64,000 bases of DNA from positions 6,458,441-6,522,440 of the forward strand of contig CM046847.1 in assembly GCA_025618425.1 (NCBI GenBank), read 5' to 3'. This document shows, one piece after another, positions 62,146 to 64,000 of this stretch. A program made the position numbers and the translations under genes. Each line of letters begins with the position of its first letter. The first letter of the stretch is position 1. A model generated the notes under the pieces. The model did not search any database, was not told where the DNA came from, and saw only the letters and a program-made list of their open reading frames with translations. This DNA is from Heliocidaris tuberculata. Lineage: Eukaryota > Echinodermata > Echinoidea > Camarodonta > Echinometridae.

Positions 62146-64000
62146 AAATCACATGGTGAGATACGACTGATCTCGTAATGTGTCGTAGTTGTGCATTACT
62201 TTGAGTGTTTTCATCTTGCTGAGGAAACGTTCAGTCCCATTCGTACACATCCGTGTGGTGAAATTGTTAATGGAGTCTTGATTGGGTGTGTGATGTTGTT
62301 GTTGTTGGTTGGTTTGTTGGCGTTTTTCCATCGGTGATTAGATGATTTTCGCCAGGCAGTATGAGAGGGCGTTGTTTTCCTCTCCTCGGTGTCACTTTGT
62401 ACTTAAAGGGAAATCCAACCTTTATACTTTTATAGCAAGTTGCTTTGAAAGAAAGAGGAAAAATCAGAGAAGCAGATTGGTGAAAGTTTGAACGAAATCG
62501 GACAAGCAATAACTGATAAGAAAGTTGTAATCACTATGCATATGGGAATTTCAAATTGGCCGAATAGGTAATGTCACTGTGATGTAGGCGCTGTGGACAA
62601 CTCCCCCATTCGCTCTAACACACAAAATGACTAAAAAAAGTAAAATGTCACTTTTGTTCAAAATGCGTTATTCATTTCAGTAGGATCCTTTCATTCATGA
62701 GGACCTATAACAATATGCTATCTCCAATATATTTTTTGAGTACAGCCCCGAGGGTAAGAGCGCCTCGAAGAAAACCGCAAATTAATGATATTTTTGTGAA
62801 CGACAAATGGGAGAGTTGTCCACAAACATGTCACAATTGAATCACCAAATTGCCAATTTGAGATTCGTTCGCATAGATGTAGTGATCTCATTTTTCAAAC
62901 ATCCATAACTTTCTTATTCCTTGTCCGATTTATTTCAAACTTTCACTATCCAGTTTTTCTTATTTTTCTACTTTCAAACAAATCATCTCATTACCAAGGT
63001 TGGATTGCCCTTTAAGTTATATAGTCATGGATTGTATTACCGAACAGCATTATATTACTGAATGCGTACAGTTAAGTGCCCAAAATGGCTTTCATACACA
63101 TGGCCATGGGACTACACATTCTCTATATTTGACACTGAGAACACAGGGCAGAAGATCATAAAATGAGGCAAAAAAAGATGAAAAAAACATAAGTAATATC
63201 TTATAACCTGCTCTCTTTGAGACTCTCTCCCACTTTGGAAACGGGCCTGTTTCTCCAAACCGTTGTATGTCTTATAAGTTCTTGACTAAATCAGCGCTAG
63301 TTCTCTAGTTGTCCGCTACATGTTTCACGAAGCCATCTTAGATGCGCGACAACTTCCTGACTAAGGACTTATGATGCCTCCAACCCTGTCATATCTTTTT
63401 TAGTCGACGTACAGCGCCATCACATGTTATTTATTGGGTAGATTATGGTCGGCAAAAAGGGACACTACTTATTTTACAACTCTTTCAAAATTATAACTAC
63501 ACATTTACTTAATCTGGAATTTATCCATGTTTATATTAAGAAAATTATATGACAATATGCAGTGTTTCTACTGAAGGCTTGTCTCCACTGAACTAAGTGA
63601 ATCAACAGATTTCAACATTCTAATTGATAAACATACAAAAAACAAAACAGTTTGAGGTCATTTCAATAAGAATGGAACCTTTTTTCAAAATTATGAAAAT
63701 AAAGAAAACCAAAATAAAAACGAAACAATAATAGATTGCTAGGCCTATATCAAAATGAGGTGGGATAAAAAAAAAAAGAAGAAGTTAATCAAAAACTTGT
63801 AAAAATTAATCCCATCATTATAAACTGAAAACAAATATTATACTAATGACAAATAAACATTGGGCAAGAACAAAATGCAAGCCTACTGATTAAAGCAATG
63901 CGAAGTATTATAATCTAGAAAAAAAGTATAAATTCATAACTGTTGCTAAGTATGTTTTTATATTAAAATGGATTTAGTAAGTCTCTTAACTTCTAATGGC

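Larger units (their letters stand above)
36558..64000 (+). repeat. 27.4-kb duplicated block, copy B
   Basis: Near-identical copy of 8169-35578. Same-feature offsets are 28,389 at the left edge, 28,387 at the RGS12 ATG, 28,386 at 14713, 28,390 at 17932, 28,395 at 23258, 28,408 at CHMP7 exon 6, 28,425 at CHMP7 exon 1 and 28,422 at the window end. The drift comes from small indels in homopolymers, simple repeats and the satellite array. Confidence 0.97.

Overview
The window is AT-rich animal nuclear DNA. Genes are split by GT-AG introns, and the spacer is packed with short non-coding transposons, a SINE, a satellite array, microsatellites and long G/C runs. The two recognisable genes (an RGS12-type regulator and CHMP7), the many TACATGTA words and the dense TTAA-flanked MITEs suggest a marine deuterostome, most likely an echinoderm such as a sea urchin. 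The species assignment is an inference.

Layout. 1-8168 is single-copy here: a piggyBac-like MITE, a SINE tail, a minisatellite, a (GAT)n tract, a 506-bp foldback MITE, a 1.15-kb element with a recurring 16-bp word, and one weak exon candidate. It is probably the first intron of RGS12. 8169-35578 (copy A) holds, on the minus strand, the large first coding exon of RGS12 (8814-11039; PDZ then PTB) and a complete nine-exon CHMP7 gene (33405 down to 20208, 444 residues). 36058-36557 is exactly 500 N. 36558-64000 (copy B) repeats copy A in the same orientation and nearly base for base, with an offset drifting from 28,386 to 28,425. Copy B has an intact CHMP7, but its RGS12 exon carries a 1-base insertion that shifts the frame.

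The simplest reading is that A and B are two haplotypes of one locus placed in tandem across an arbitrary-size scaffold gap. The RGS12 of copy B is cut off by the gap and has no room for its remaining exons. A real 28.4-kb tandem duplication is not excluded.

The two genes act in unrelated processes. RGS12 is a scaffold and GTPase-activating regulator of G-protein and Ras signalling. CHMP7 is an ESCRT-II/ESCRT-III hybrid of nuclear-envelope resealing and endosomal sorting. Both are read from the minus strand, CHMP7 upstream. The features most worth following are a roughly 300-nt inverted repeat inside CHMP7 intron 1 that carries a mirrored 5' splice donor and an antisense exon candidate, a foldback transposon whose loop contains a symmetric exon-like segment with splice sites, a family of GGGCCC-ended foldback elements sharing an ATTGGCTG core, and a 300-bp higher-order satellite interrupted by a 1.96-kb TIR element.
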